Below the pieces are notes generated by a model. That model was not told the DNA's origin. It did not search any database and saw nothing but the letters and a program-made list of their open reading frames with translations. From the NCBI RefSeq assembly GCF_014836935.1, contig NZ_JACSPW010000012.1, positions 1 to 64,000 of the forward strand: DNA of 64,000 nucleotides. The letters are read 5' to 3'. The stretch is from Solibacillus merdavium (GTDB lineage: Bacteria > Bacillota > Bacilli > Bacillales_A > Planococcaceae). The translations under genes were made by a program, and so were the position numbers. Positions 7,946-15,882 of this stretch are shown here, piece after piece (positions within the stretch are counted from its first letter, which is position 1; every line of letters begins with the position of its first letter).

Positions 7946-8410
7946 ATGGGAAAAACATTTGAAGCGCAATTAGTAGGTACAGATTTAAAAATCGGAATCG
8001 TTGTCGGCCGGTTCAATGAATTTATTAACTATAAATTATTAAGCGGTGCAATCGATGGATTAAAAAGACACGGTGTAAATGAAGATAATATTGATACTGC
8101 CTGGGTACCGGGTGCATTTGAAGTACCCTTTATTGCAAAGAAAATGGCAGAAGCCAATAAGTATGATGCAGTAATCGGCTTAGGTACAGTCATTCGCGGA
8201 TCAACAACACATTATGATTATGTATGCAATGAAGCAGCTAAAGGAATTGCCAAAGCGGGCTTGGATACAGGGGTACCGGTTATTTTCGGGATTGTCACAA
8301 CTGAAAATATCGAGCAGGCGATTGAACGCGCAGGGACAAAAGCAGGGAATAAAGGCTATGACAGTGCGATGTCAGCTATAGAAATGGCGAATTTAAATAA
8401 GATGTTTTAG
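7946..8410 (+). CDS. ribH: 6,7-dimethyl-8-ribityllumazine synthase
   Basis: A 154-residue lumazine synthase that condenses dihydroxybutanone phosphate with the ribitylamino-pyrimidinedione. Family motifs are [10 protein letters not shown] near residue 21, [10 protein letters not shown] near 52, [16 protein letters not shown] near 77-92 (containing the catalytic His) and FGIVTTEN near 112. Its length fits the 60-subunit capsid-forming type. It lies 15 bp after ribB with AGAAGGAG upstream, and a strong terminator follows, making it the last gene of the operon. Confidence 0.95.
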   Translation: MGKTFEAQLVGTDLKIGIVVGRFNEFINYKLLSGAIDGLKRHGVNEDNIDTAWVPGAFEVPFIAKKMAEANKYDAVIGLGTVIRGSTTHYDYVCNEAAKGIAKAGLDTGVPVIFGIVTTENIEQAIERAGTKAGNKGYDSAMSAIEMANLNKMF

Positions 8411-8445
8411 ATGTTGTTATGTGTCATACCAAGGCATAATGATTA

Positions 8446-8488
8446 AAAAAGGCTTTCCGAAATCGTATCTTTTCGGAAAGCCTTTTTC
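8446..8488 (+). terminator. Rho-independent terminator of the rib operon
   Basis: A 16-bp stem, AAAAGGCTTTCCGAAA against its complement, with a short loop and T-rich tail. Confidence 0.88.
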
Positions 8489-8543
8489 GTGCATACGCAA
8501 ATTTGATTTGGAAACATTATTTAGAATGATTCTGTATGCTTTA

Positions 8544-8783
8544 TCAATCTTTAATTGGACGCTTAGACAACAATAAATTGATTATGAAACCACTGATAGT
8601 AAATATAATCATCCCTATCAACACCTTTACTAATGATACCTCGATATCCACAATATGATCAGTCTCCTGTGTTATTTCAAGTACTGTCCACCAGTTATCG
8701 ATTGAGGATTCATATATGGCAAAGTATAACCATATTAAAAAACAGAAATATACAAATATAAAAATCCCCATTTTTCTATTCAT
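8544..8783 (-). CDS. Small membrane protein, two helices
   Basis: A 79-residue protein starting MNRKMGIFIF with two hydrophobic helices (about residues 5-24 and 51-72), separated by an acidic stretch (ITQETDHIVDIEVS), and a basic tail SKRPIKD. AGGAGGTG upstream of the ATG at 8783 fixes the start. No recognised family. Confidence 0.6.
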   Translation of the reverse strand: MNRKMGIFIFVYFCFLIWLYFAIYESSIDNWWTVLEITQETDHIVDIEVSLVKVLIGMIIFTISGFIINLLLSKRPIKD

Positions 8784-8915
8784 AACACACCTCCTATACA
8801 ACTTTTCGCAAATTCAGAGTGTTATACCTTTTTAATCTTTCTGATATTATTCGTGTTTTAAGAAAAACGTTTTCAAATGCAAGTTTGGGGAATCTAAAGT
8901 CGATCTTCAACAATC

Positions 8916-8951
8916 GGGTGCTTTCCTTGAATAAGGAAAGGCCCTTTTCTT
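8916..8951. repeat. Terminator-like repeat (short family)
   Basis: A hairpin CTTTCCTT-GAAT-AAGGAAAG preceded by CAACAATCGGG and followed by a T-rich run. It shares the CAACAATCRGG...CAATAAG layout with the repeats near 9559 and 13875. An open frame on the minus strand over it (8794-8976) looks accidental. Confidence 0.55.
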
Positions 8952-9050
8952 TCACTTCCGTTTGTATAATCAGCATTGGAATATAATAGATCCTTATTTA
9001 TAAATTTCTAGCAGTGTTTTTCATTGCCAAATGTTCGAAGATTAATTTGT

Positions 9051-9296
9051 TTATTTATTTTTACCGGTTTTTTCATTGCCGTGTTTAAAGTTCCCTGTAA
9101 TTTTAGCTAATAAAAGCTGTACTTCCATTATATTTTCTGCTGCATTTAATTTTTCTATAAGTTGCGCAGCCTTCCCATCCTTTACAATTTTGATTTGCTT
9201 GCCTTCAAAATAGATGATCACTGTCCCTTTTTTCGTTATTTGGTAATTGAATGGCTCTTCCCTTAATCTGTTGCGTTTATCTATTTCACTCACCAT
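9051..9296 (-). CDS. Small conserved protein, paralogue of 21334-21585
   Basis: An 81-residue basic cytoplasmic protein starting MVSEIDKRNRLREEP. It is clearly homologous to the protein at 21334-21585: both share IDKRNRL, EEPF, KGKQIKIVKD-like and LLLAKITGNFKHGNEK segments. The N-terminus looks like small beta strands (ITKKGTVIIYFEGKQIKIV), followed by a helix. I recall similar uncharacterised proteins in Bacillales but know no function. AGGGGG precedes the ATG at 9296; the next codon, GTG at 9293, aligns with the TTG start of the paralogue and is the alternative. Confidence 0.7.
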   Translation of the reverse strand: MVSEIDKRNRLREEPFNYQITKKGTVIIYFEGKQIKIVKDGKAAQLIEKLNAAENIMEVQLLLAKITGNFKHGNEKTGKNK

Positions 9297-9315
9297 ATTA
9301 CCCCCTGTCGACAAA

Positions 9316-9501
9316 ATAGCTTACAAGCCATTTTGTGAAAATATATCCTCTTTCGCAGGGATAATACTCTCTTTTTTATTGTTTAGTTTAAGTAGGGTGT
9401 ATGTAGACCAAATATCTATGCTTATAATAACTGGAATTTTAGATTTAGTTGGTACATCATATTTTGTGTATCAAATTGTTTCAAAATTGGTTATTCATTA
9501 A
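9316..9501 (+). pseudogene. Possible remnant of a membrane permease C-terminus (FecCD-like)
   Basis: An open frame without a credible start encodes two hydrophobic helices. The end, ILDLVGTSYFVYQIVSKL, aligns without gaps to the typical C-terminus of FecCD iron-siderophore permeases (xxxALIGTPYFVYLL). The frame runs antiparallel into the neighbouring minus-strand gene, and nothing upstream encodes the rest. I read it as a decayed gene end; this is low confidence. Confidence 0.25.
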
Positions 9502-9558
9502 GATATATAAATGCAGTTTCATACTAGTTAATAGAAGCTTTTCAGTTATTAAATTAAA

Positions 9559-9604
9559 GGGCGCGATTCTTCAATAAGAAGGTCGCGTTTTCCGTTAAAG
9601 GACC
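9559..9604. repeat. Short terminator-like repeat, left flank of the arsenic operon
   Basis: GGCGCGATTCTT-CAAT-AAGAAGGTCGCG forms a hairpin followed by TTTTCCGTTAAAGGACC. Nearly the same 46 bp occur at 13875-13920, on the other side of the arsenic operon and in the same orientation. Confidence 0.75.
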
Positions 9605-9705
9605 ATATTGTTGAATAACACTCATTTATAGTTTCCAAACACATATAGGTATGGAAATTTGAATTCTCAATAAGTTCAAAAATATTTTTAAGAACATTTT
9701 ATTTA

Positions 9706-9746
9706 TTGTCACCTTCTTAGTTGAAGGTGACAATTTTATTTTTATT
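9706..9746 (+). terminator. Rho-independent terminator before arsR
   Basis: TTGTCACCTTC / GAAGGTGACAA is an 11-bp stem with a 6-base loop and a T-rich tail. It insulates the ars promoter from upstream transcription; no intact plus-strand gene lies directly upstream. Confidence 0.75.
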
Positions 9747-9804
9747 ACATAAGTATTTACTTATATTGAAAGAAATGATACGTTATATAAGTAAATACTT
9801 ATGT
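9747..9804 (+). promoter_or_regulatory. ArsR operator pair and ars promoter region
   Basis: Two 20-bp sites, at 9747-9766 and 9785-9804, are exact reverse complements of each other. Each is an imperfect palindrome built on ATAAGTA-TT-TACTTAT. Their centres are 38 bp apart, and TTGAAA plus A/T-rich -10-like sequence lies between and within them. ArsR/SmtB repressors bind such 12-2-12-type palindromes at their own promoters. The site lies 20 bp before arsR, so autoregulation is expected. Confidence 0.75.
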
Positions 9805-9824
9805 AAAAGATTGGAGGGGTCGTT

Positions 9825-10127
9825 ATGGATTTATTAGAACAACAACTAAAAGCATTGGCAGATAAAAATCGTCTTACGCTTTTAGCATGCATGAAAAATG
9901 GTGAGGTATGTGTTTGTGATTTTGTTGAAGTGCTTGGCATTTCGCAACCTGCTGTTAGTCAACAGTTAAAAAAATTAAAAGATGCAGGTATTATTTTAGA
10001 AAGAAAAAAGGGGACGTGGAAATATTACCGAATTGCAGAGCAACTTTCCCCTGTTGTAGAAGCTGTCATTAACCAACTAGAAGCTGATGATGGGTGTCGT
10101 TGTGGAGGAAATACATGTTCTTGTTAG
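9825..10127 (+). CDS. arsR: ArsR-family arsenite-responsive repressor
   Basis: A 100-residue winged-helix repressor. The recognition region is [18 protein letters not shown] (residues 40-57), followed by the wing [12 protein letters not shown]. The As(III)-sensing motif of the classical ArsR type is present as C29-V-C31-D in GEVCVCDF. The C-terminus adds four more Cys in [10 protein letters not shown] (residues 91-100), which could form an extra metal site. It heads the arsenic operon and overlaps arsB. Arsenite binding should release it from the operators at 9747-9804. Confidence 0.92.
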   Translation: MDLLEQQLKALADKNRLTLLACMKNGEVCVCDFVEVLGISQPAVSQQLKKLKDAGIILERKKGTWKYYRIAEQLSPVVEAVINQLEADDGCRCGGNTCSC

Positions 10128-11404
10128 CAAGCATTCTCTTTATCACAACATTAATTTTCGTTATTTGGCAGCCTAGGGGACTGAATATTGGTTGGTCTGC
10201 CATAGCTGGCGCTGTAATGGCATTACTTCTTGGTGTTGTTGATTTTTCTGATGTTGGCTCAGTAATCAACATTACATGGAATGCTACGCTCTCATTTATA
10301 GCTATTATCTTAATCTCATTGATTTTAGATGAAATTGGTTTATTTGAGTGGGCTGCCTTACATATGGCGCGTGCAGCAAAAGGCAGTGGCATCAAAATGT
10401 TTGTTTATGTTAGCTTACTTGGCGCTATTGTAGCAGCATTGTTTGCTAATGATGGGGCTGCACTGATTTTAACGCCGATCGTATTAGCGATGGTTCGTAA
10501 CTTACAATTCAGTGAGAAAATGATTTTCCCGTTTATTATGGCAAGTGGCTTTATCGCTGACACAACCAGCTTACCTTTTGTCGTCAGTAATTTAGTAAAC
10601 ATTGTCTCTGCTGACTTCTTTAACATAGGCTTTATCGAATATGCTTCACGTATGTTTATTCCTAACTTATTCTCACTTGTGGCAACCATTGTTGTGCTAC
10701 TCCTATATTTTAACAAGTCGATTCCACGGGCATATGACGAAGCAATGTTAAAAGAACCACGTCTTGCCATCAATGACATGAAACTATTTAAGTTATCTTG
10801 GTTCATCCTAGCAATATTAGTGATTGGTTATTTTTCAAGCGAATGGATTGGCGTACCCGTTTCACTAGTTGCAGGGGTAATTGCAATTTTCTTCTTAGTA
10901 ATGGCACGTCGAAGTAAAGCTGTCGATACAAAAGCAGTTGTTAAAGGTGCTCCATGGAATATTGTTTTCTTCTCAATTGGTATGTATATTGTCGTTTACG
11001 GCTTAGGGAATGCAGGTTTGACATCTGTACTTGCTCGACTTATTGAATGGACAGCAGACCAAGGTTTATTTGTCGCAACGGTTGGTATGGGCTTTATTGC
11101 AGCTTTTCTATCATCTGTTATGAATAATATGCCGACTGTGATGGTCAATGCATTAGCAATTGCTGAAACGACTACCAATGGCACATTACGAGAAGCGCTC
11201 ATTTATGCCAATGTTATTGGTTCTGACTTGGGACCAAAAATTACGCCTATCGGATCTCTTGCGACTCTTGTGTGGCTTTATGTACTTTCAGGAAAAGGCA
11301 TTAAAATTTCATGGGGGACGTATTTCAAGACAGGGATTTTATTAACGATACCTATTTTACTGTTTACATTATTCGGTCTTTATATCACGCTTTATATTTT
11401 TTGA
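10115..11404 (+). CDS. arsB: Arsenite efflux permease ArsB
   Basis: A 429-residue polytopic membrane protein of the ArsB/NhaD (ion transporter) superfamily with about 11-12 hydrophobic helices. Characteristic segments are [17 protein letters not shown] near residue 110, [17 protein letters not shown] near 148 and the C-terminal [20 protein letters not shown] near 368. It extrudes As(OH)3 (and Sb), either alone or with an ArsA ATPase; no arsA is present here. The ATG at 10115 lies inside the end of arsR with GGAGG upstream, so the two are translationally coupled. Confidence 0.93.
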   Translation: MFLLASILFITTLIFVIWQPRGLNIGWSAIAGAVMALLLGVVDFSDVGSVINITWNATLSFIAIILISLILDEIGLFEWAALHMARAAKGSGIKMFVYVSLLGAIVAALFANDGAALILTPIVLAMVRNLQFSEKMIFPFIMASGFIADTTSLPFVVSNLVNIVSADFFNIGFIEYASRMFIPNLFSLVATIVVLLLYFNKSIPRAYDEAMLKEPRLAINDMKLFKLSWFILAILVIGYFSSEWIGVPVSLVAGVIAIFFLVMARRSKAVDTKAVVKGAPWNIVFFSIGMYIVVYGLGNAGLTSVLARLIEWTADQGLFVATVGMGFIAAFLSSVMNNMPTVMVNALAIAETTTNGTLREALIYANVIGSDLGPKITPIGSLATLVWLYVLSGKGIKISWGTYFKTGILLTIPILLFTLFGLYITLYIF

Positions 11405-11424
11405 GGAATGGAGCCTTATTTTAT

Positions 11425-11838
11425 ATGAAAAACACGTTATATTTCTTATGTACCGGCAACTCATGCCGTTCACAAATGGCTGAAGGTTTTGCCAAAAAGT
11501 ATTTACCTGATTGGAACATCAAAAGTGCTGGGATTGAAGCGCATGGATTAAATCCAAATGCTGTCAAAGCAATGGCTGAAAAAGGCATTGATATATCGAA
11601 ACAAACTTCGGATATCATTGACCAAGAGATTTTAAATAACGCAACACTTGTTGTGACTCTGTGCGGTGATGCAGCCGACAAATGCCCAGTAACACCACCG
11701 CATGTAAAACGTGAACATTGGGGATTTGATGATCCTGCAAAGGCGAGTGGAACTGAAAAAGAAAAATGGCTTGTATTTCAAACAGTGCGCGATGCGATAG
11801 AAACAAGAATTCAGTTGTTTGCTAGTGACCAAAACTGA
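11425..11838 (+). CDS. arsC: Arsenate reductase, thioredoxin-coupled
   Basis: A 137-residue low-molecular-weight-phosphatase-fold arsenate reductase. The P-loop is C9-TGNSC14-RSQ. The redox pair Cys lies at C80 and C87 ([10 protein letters not shown]), equivalent to Cys10, Cys82 and Cys89 of the S. aureus pI258 enzyme, which is reduced by thioredoxin. It converts arsenate to arsenite for export by ArsB. A longer open frame begins inside arsB, but the MKNTLYF start matches the family N-terminus. Its stop overlaps the next ORF (TGATG). Confidence 0.94.
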   Translation: MKNTLYFLCTGNSCRSQMAEGFAKKYLPDWNIKSAGIEAHGLNPNAVKAMAEKGIDISKQTSDIIDQEILNNATLVVTLCGDAADKCPVTPPHVKREHWGFDDPAKASGTEKEKWLVFQTVRDAIETRIQLFASDQN

Positions 11839-12044
11839 TGCAAATACACAAATCGGGCGATAAGTCAGTCACATTTTTCACGGCTTATATGCAACTCGTT
11901 TTACAAGCTAACATCACTTCAGTTGAAAATCTTGAAAAATACATGGTCCAACACTTTTTTCAAAATGATATATCTTCACTCGGTACAATTACGCTTGCTA
12001 ATTTTAAACAAGCGCTTCAAATAATTATAAGAAATGAGGAATAA
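11838..12044 (+). CDS. Unknown small protein in the arsenic operon
   Basis: A 68-residue protein whose ATG shares a base with the arsC stop, so it is translationally coupled. It is mostly helical and soluble, with no Cys and no membrane segment (YMQLVLQANITSVENLEKY, then LGTITLANFKQALQII). I do not recognise it. Placement between arsC and a Cys-rich flavoprotein suggests a role with one of them, perhaps as a small partner, but nothing in the sequence proves this. Confidence 0.65.
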   Translation: MQIHKSGDKSVTFFTAYMQLVLQANITSVENLEKYMVQHFFQNDISSLGTITLANFKQALQIIIRNEE

Positions 12045-12046
12045 AA

Positions 12047-13345
12047 ATGGAGTTTAATATTTTAACAAATTCATCTTGTTGCACACCAAATACAGGGTGT
12101 TGCGAACCAAAATATCCAGTCGCTATTATTGGTGCAGGTCCTATTGGGTTAGCCGCTGCTGCCCATTTAAAATCTTACAAATTGCCATTTATCATATTAG
12201 AGAAAAATGAGGTGGCTGCAAATGTTGCTTCTTGGGAACATGTGCAACTATTTTCACCATGGGAATTTAATGTAGACAGTGCTGCTAAACAATTGTTAGA
12301 AAACACTGGGTGGACGATGCCGAATAAAAACACTATTCCAACTGGAAAAGAATTACGAGAAGATTACTTAATTCCTCTAAGCAAGTTGTTTAAAGAGCAG
12401 ATCCATACGAATGAAGAGGTTATTGCGATTACAAAGTTAGATACCGATAAAATGAAATCGACCAACCGAGTAAATAAGCCTTTCTTGATTTTCACAAAGA
12501 ACGGGCAAGCGACAAAAACTTATAAGGCCAGCGCTATTATTGATGCGACAGGTACATGGGGACATTCCAATCCTGCTGTTAGCCATGGGGTATGGTTACC
12601 GAACGAACACGCAGCCAGTCATAAAATAAATTATCAAATTCCTAACGTATCTGCCGATTCTTCACGCTATGCAAATAAACGCATTGGTGTTGTAGGTGGT
12701 GGACATTCAGCCATCAATTCCCTACTTCAACTAGTAGAATTAAAAGGTGCATACCCACAAACGGAAATCACATGGATTTTGCGTAAAAAGCGTGTTGAAG
12801 ATGCTTTAGGTGGCGGAACTTCCGATGAATTAGCTGCGCGTGGTGAGCTTGGCTTAAAAATGAAACAAATACTCTCTGATAAAACGATTCATGTGGAAAC
12901 ACCTTTCTATATCCAAACTATTTTAGAGAAAGAAGAAGGATTGATCCTTAAAGGTACAGATAAAAAAATTGGTCCTTTTGATGAGCTAATTGTCAACACA
13001 GGCAATCGTCCAGATTTTTCATTCCATAGTGAATTACGTTATGAGGTTGAACCATCGACAGAAGCTGTTTCTGCAATTGCTTCATTAATTGATCCAAACC
13101 TTCATAGTTGTGGAAGTGTACCAGCACATGGTGAAAAAGAGTTACGGCAACCAGAAACGAACTTTTACATTGTTGGCTCTAAGTCATACGGACGCGCTCC
13201 AACTTTCTTAATGGCTACTGGTTATGAGCAAGTACGTTCAATTGTTGCGTTCCTTGCTGGCGACATATCTGCTGCTCTTGATGTGAAATTAACACTACCA
13301 GAAACAGGCGTTTGTCATACTGGGATTGAAGGATGCTGTCAATAA
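12047..13345 (+). CDS. FAD/NAD(P)-dependent oxidoreductase with Cys-rich ends (arsenic operon)
   Basis: A 432-residue flavoprotein with a two-dinucleotide-binding-domain layout. The FAD site is GAGPIG (residues 29-34) and a second GGGHSA (217-222) fits NAD(P)H. IIDATGTWG (164-172) is the ATG-type motif of flavin monooxygenases. The N-terminus carries two CC pairs (C11/C12 and C18/C19) and the C-terminus ends C423...C430-C431-Q, pairs that could bind As(III) or another thiophilic metal. Related flavin monooxygenase-like genes (arsO) occur in ars operons with no settled substrate; this one is longer and Cys-rich. It follows the small ORF by 2 bp. Confidence 0.78.
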   Translation: MEFNILTNSSCCTPNTGCCEPKYPVAIIGAGPIGLAAAAHLKSYKLPFIILEKNEVAANVASWEHVQLFSPWEFNVDSAAKQLLENTGWTMPNKNTIPTGKELREDYLIPLSKLFKEQIHTNEEVIAITKLDTDKMKSTNRVNKPFLIFTKNGQATKTYKASAIIDATGTWGHSNPAVSHGVWLPNEHAASHKINYQIPNVSADSSRYANKRIGVVGGGHSAINSLLQLVELKGAYPQTEITWILRKKRVEDALGGGTSDELAARGELGLKMKQILSDKTIHVETPFYIQTILEKEEGLILKGTDKKIGPFDELIVNTGNRPDFSFHSELRYEVEPSTEAVSAIASLIDPNLHSCGSVPAHGEKELRQPETNFYIVGSKSYGRAPTFLMATGYEQVRSIVAFLAGDISAALDVKLTLPETGVCHTGIEGCCQ

Positions 13346-13362
13346 AAAGGGGCTTTTATTAG

Positions 13363-13842
13363 ATGATTCGTTTTTTAGAAAAGAAAGATATACCTGACGT
13401 GCTGACAATCTATCAATTAGGGATTGACACAGGTATCGCGACATTTGAAACAATGGCACCTTCTTTAGAACAGTGGGACCAAAAATTTCACCCAAACCTT
13501 CGATATGTCTTTGAAGAAAATGATAACATTTTAGGTTGGATATCTATAACGCCTGTTTCTTCAAGAGAGGTTTATAAAGGAGTAGGAGAAGTAAGTGTTT
13601 ATGTACACCCTCATGCTAAAGGCAAAGGGGTTGGTACTCAACTACTTAAACAATTAATTGTGCAAGCCAAACTCTCGGGTTACTGGATGCTACAATCATC
13701 TATATTTGAAGTGAATTTAGTTAGTATTCAACTTCACAAAAAGTCCGGATTTAATATTGTAGGGTTACGTAAAGGAATTGCTAGAAAAAACGATCAATGG
13801 ATGAATACAATTTTGATGGAACAACATTTAATACTTGAATAA
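13363..13842 (+). CDS. arsN: ArsN-like (phosphinothricin-type) N-acetyltransferase
   Basis: A 159-residue GNAT of the phosphinothricin acetyltransferase/ArsN1 type. The family N-terminus is seen in YQLGIDTGIATFET (residues 17-30), then GWISITPVSSREVY, then GEVSVYV and the acetyl-CoA loop KGKGVG (86-91). ArsN1 enzymes acetylate the amino group of arsinothricin, an arsenic-containing glutamate analogue antibiotic, and PAT acetylates phosphinothricin. Its position as last gene of an arsenic operon favours the arsinothricin role; the substrate is inferred. A repeat that can act as terminator follows. Confidence 0.8.
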   Translation: MIRFLEKKDIPDVLTIYQLGIDTGIATFETMAPSLEQWDQKFHPNLRYVFEENDNILGWISITPVSSREVYKGVGEVSVYVHPHAKGKGVGTQLLKQLIVQAKLSGYWMLQSSIFEVNLVSIQLHKKSGFNIVGLRKGIARKNDQWMNTILMEQHLILE

Positions 13843-13874
13843 CGAACCTTTAGATAAATGATATTCAACAATCA

Positions 13875-13920
13875 GGCGCGATTCTTCAATAAGAAGATCG
13901 CGTTTTTCCGTTAGAGGACC
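13875..13920. repeat. Short terminator-like repeat, right flank of the arsenic operon
   Basis: GGCGCGATTCTT-CAAT-AAGAAGATCGCG followed by TTTTTCC and TTAGAGGACC. It differs from the copy at 9559-9604 by about three changes. As a hairpin followed by T it probably also ends the ars transcript. A weaker relative lies at about 15308 (CAACAAACGGGCGCAATTG). Confidence 0.75.
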
Positions 13921-14076
13921 AGATTGCTCCCAAAATATTATTTTATAGGACTTGTGTAGCATATATTTTAAAACCGTGTTATGTTATTGAAAGAAATACT
14001 ATACATACAAGCAAACAGCTTGTTATTCAATAGCATTGTAAGATGAAATTTAGCAATTACTCAAAGGAGAACAACA

Positions 14077-14916
14077 ATGAATAAAATAAATTCAAACACA
14101 GCCATTCATCCGACTTTACAAAATTATTTAGAAATTTTACCTTTATTCCACTCAATGTTACCAGACCTAGCTATTGGATTAACTGATACACAAGAATGGA
14201 TTGCTTACTTTCCGGGGCGAAAAATAGATATAGGAGCAAGAGCAGGTACTAAAATAAATCCACAAGAACCTCTAGCAGATTGTATTAAAAACAAGGTAAT
14301 AATAAATGATGAAGTTCCACCGGAGTTCTTTGGACTTCCTTTCACCGGCATAGCTGCACCTATATTAGATAATGGTCAGGTAATTGGAGCACTAGCCATT
14401 CAATTACAAAAACAAAATGAAAAACAACTTAGAGCTATTTCAGATCAGATTTTACAATCACTTGAAAAAGCTAGTAACCGTGTCGTGTCTATCACAGATA
14501 GCTCGGAAGGTCTCTCAAAAATCAGTGATAAATTGTTAGAACAGTCCACTCAAGCAATGGAAGAAGTGAAAAATACGGATGAAGTATTAAATTTCATTAA
14601 GAGAGTTGCTGATCAAACAAACCTTTTAGGGTTAAATGCCGCTATTGAAGCAGCAAGGGCAGGGGATAAAGGTCTTGGCTTCACAGTAGTTGCTAATGAA
14701 ATAAGAAAACTTTCTTTTGAAACCGTTTCTTCCACAGAAAAAATAAGACAAACACTAACGAACATCCAAAATTCCGTGAATGAGATTACAGCTTCTATTC
14801 AAGAGGTTGTGGTTGTTGGACGTGAACAAGCATCCTCTACTGACGAAATTTCAAACATTATTACTAAGATTGAATCTATGAGTAAAGAGTTAAACAAGTA
14901 TGCTTCCGAATTATAA
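14077..14916 (+). CDS. Soluble methyl-accepting chemotaxis-type protein (YfmS-like)
   Basis: A 279-residue chemoreceptor-like protein with no membrane segment. Residues 1-115 form a small sensory domain (LAIGLTDTQEWIAYFPG, then GIAAPILDNGQVIGALAIQ). Residues 120-279 are a coiled coil with the signalling tip DQTNLLGLNAAIEAARAG (179-196), which binds CheA/CheW in MCPs. Length and layout match the short soluble receptor YfmS of B. subtilis. The C-terminal helix is shorter than in full MCPs. It should report to the chemotaxis array from the cytoplasm; the ligand is unknown. AAAGGAGA sets the start. Confidence 0.85.
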   Translation: MNKINSNTAIHPTLQNYLEILPLFHSMLPDLAIGLTDTQEWIAYFPGRKIDIGARAGTKINPQEPLADCIKNKVIINDEVPPEFFGLPFTGIAAPILDNGQVIGALAIQLQKQNEKQLRAISDQILQSLEKASNRVVSITDSSEGLSKISDKLLEQSTQAMEEVKNTDEVLNFIKRVADQTNLLGLNAAIEAARAGDKGLGFTVVANEIRKLSFETVSSTEKIRQTLTNIQNSVNEITASIQEVVVVGREQASSTDEISNIITKIESMSKELNKYASEL

Positions 14917-14963
14917 AAATTAGGAACGTAAAAAATATACATATAATATGGATTTCCAAAAAT

Positions 14964-15006
14964 AAAAGCGAAGTAGTACCTAAAACAAGGGGCTACTTCG
15001 CTTTTA
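14964..15006 (+). terminator. Rho-independent terminator
   Basis: AAAAGCGAAGTAGT pairs with ACTACTTCGCTTTT-like sequence (one mismatch) around an A-rich loop, then TTTT. It closes the chemoreceptor gene. Confidence 0.8.
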
Positions 15007-15067
15007 GACTTATTTATTGTGAATACTTAATATTATATACATAATGGCGTAACGGAGTGATGATAAT

Positions 15068-15274
15068 ATGACAAGAAATCAGAAAAACGAGGTACCTATT
15101 GTTGTTTTAAGCAGCTTTTCTATCCTAGTTTTGCCTGCACTTTATTATAGTGGAGTAAATAGTTTAATCGTAGGAACTTATACTATTATCATGTTTATTA
15201 TTCTATCTACGTTAACAATAAGCATGATTAAACAACAAAATAGTAGAAAGAATAATAAGGAAGAAAATCACTAA
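15068..15274 (+). CDS. Small two-helix membrane protein
   Basis: A 68-residue protein with two hydrophobic helices (IVVLSSFSILVLPALYYSG and LIVGTYTIIMFIILSTLTIS) and a charged tail KQQNSRKNNKEENH. GGAGTGA upstream fixes the start. No family recognised. It could be an accessory or toxin-like membrane peptide, but there is no positive evidence for either. Confidence 0.6.
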   Translation: MTRNQKNEVPIVVLSSFSILVLPALYYSGVNSLIVGTYTIIMFIILSTLTISMIKQQNSRKNNKEENH

Positions 15275-15340
15275 AATGATTTTGAACTTACTGTGGCTTT
15301 AATCAACAAACGGGCGCAATTGTTATAAATAAGACTTAGG

Positions 15341-15625
15341 TCATAATTTCTTACGTTTTCGTTCTAAAAATATAGGTGCTAAATTTAGCAAGATAGAAAC
15401 AATTGTCAAAAACCAAAATGCCCTTGCCATACCAGGCAGTTCACTTAAAGCCGACCAGTCTTCCACTTTTACCCACCGATTTAAATTACTGAAAGCTGCA
15501 CAAATTGTTAATGCTGTTAATGATAATGCCATCGCCATAGCAAATTTATAGTCCTTTCCTGCTGCATACATATAAAGATTTATAAAGGTTATAACTACTG
15601 CAATAAGACCTAATATTACCCACAT
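15341..15625 (-). CDS. Small membrane protein, about three helices
   Basis: A 94-residue protein with three hydrophobic segments (about residues 2-20, 27-45 and 68-86) and a strongly basic C-terminus ERKRKKL. GGAGG lies just upstream of the ATG on the minus strand. Function not recognised. Confidence 0.65.
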   Translation of the reverse strand: MWVILGLIAVVITFINLYMYAAGKDYKFAMAMALSLTALTICAAFSNLNRWVKVEDWSALSELPGMARAFWFLTIVSILLNLAPIFLERKRKKL

Positions 15626-15807
15626 AATAATACCTCCATCATACTTTCATTTTTCAATATAGATATAAATTGTAAGTTTATGGTTCTTAAAGCGATGTTT
15701 GATATGTGCGTCTTAATTCATTTATATTGGTTGGGCGTATTGAAATCGTAAATTGAATGACTAAGAGAATGGAACTATATTGTAAATCAATTCCTTCTAT
15801 TTCAAAC

Positions 15808-15824
15808 CTTACGCCAACTGTAAG
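15808..15824 (+). promoter_or_regulatory. Candidate operator of the Bce-type response regulator
   Basis: CTTAC-GCCAACT-GTAAG is an inverted repeat 58 bp before the transporter operon. BceR-type regulators bind TTACA-N4-TGTAA-like sites; here the spacing between half-sites is one base larger (TTACG-N5-TGTAA). Proposed from position and resemblance only. Confidence 0.35.
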
Positions 15825-15882
15825 AGTAATTTTGCTTATTTTTGTAGTAAGGTATTGCTAAGGAAACAAACAGGAGGCTGTA

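Noticed and set aside
8794-8976. Minus-strand 60-residue frame
   Set aside because: Covers a terminator-like repeat and the ribosome site of the neighbouring gene; no coding character.
11311-11424. N-terminal extension of ArsC
   Set aside because: It lies inside arsB and precedes the normal family start MKNTLYF.
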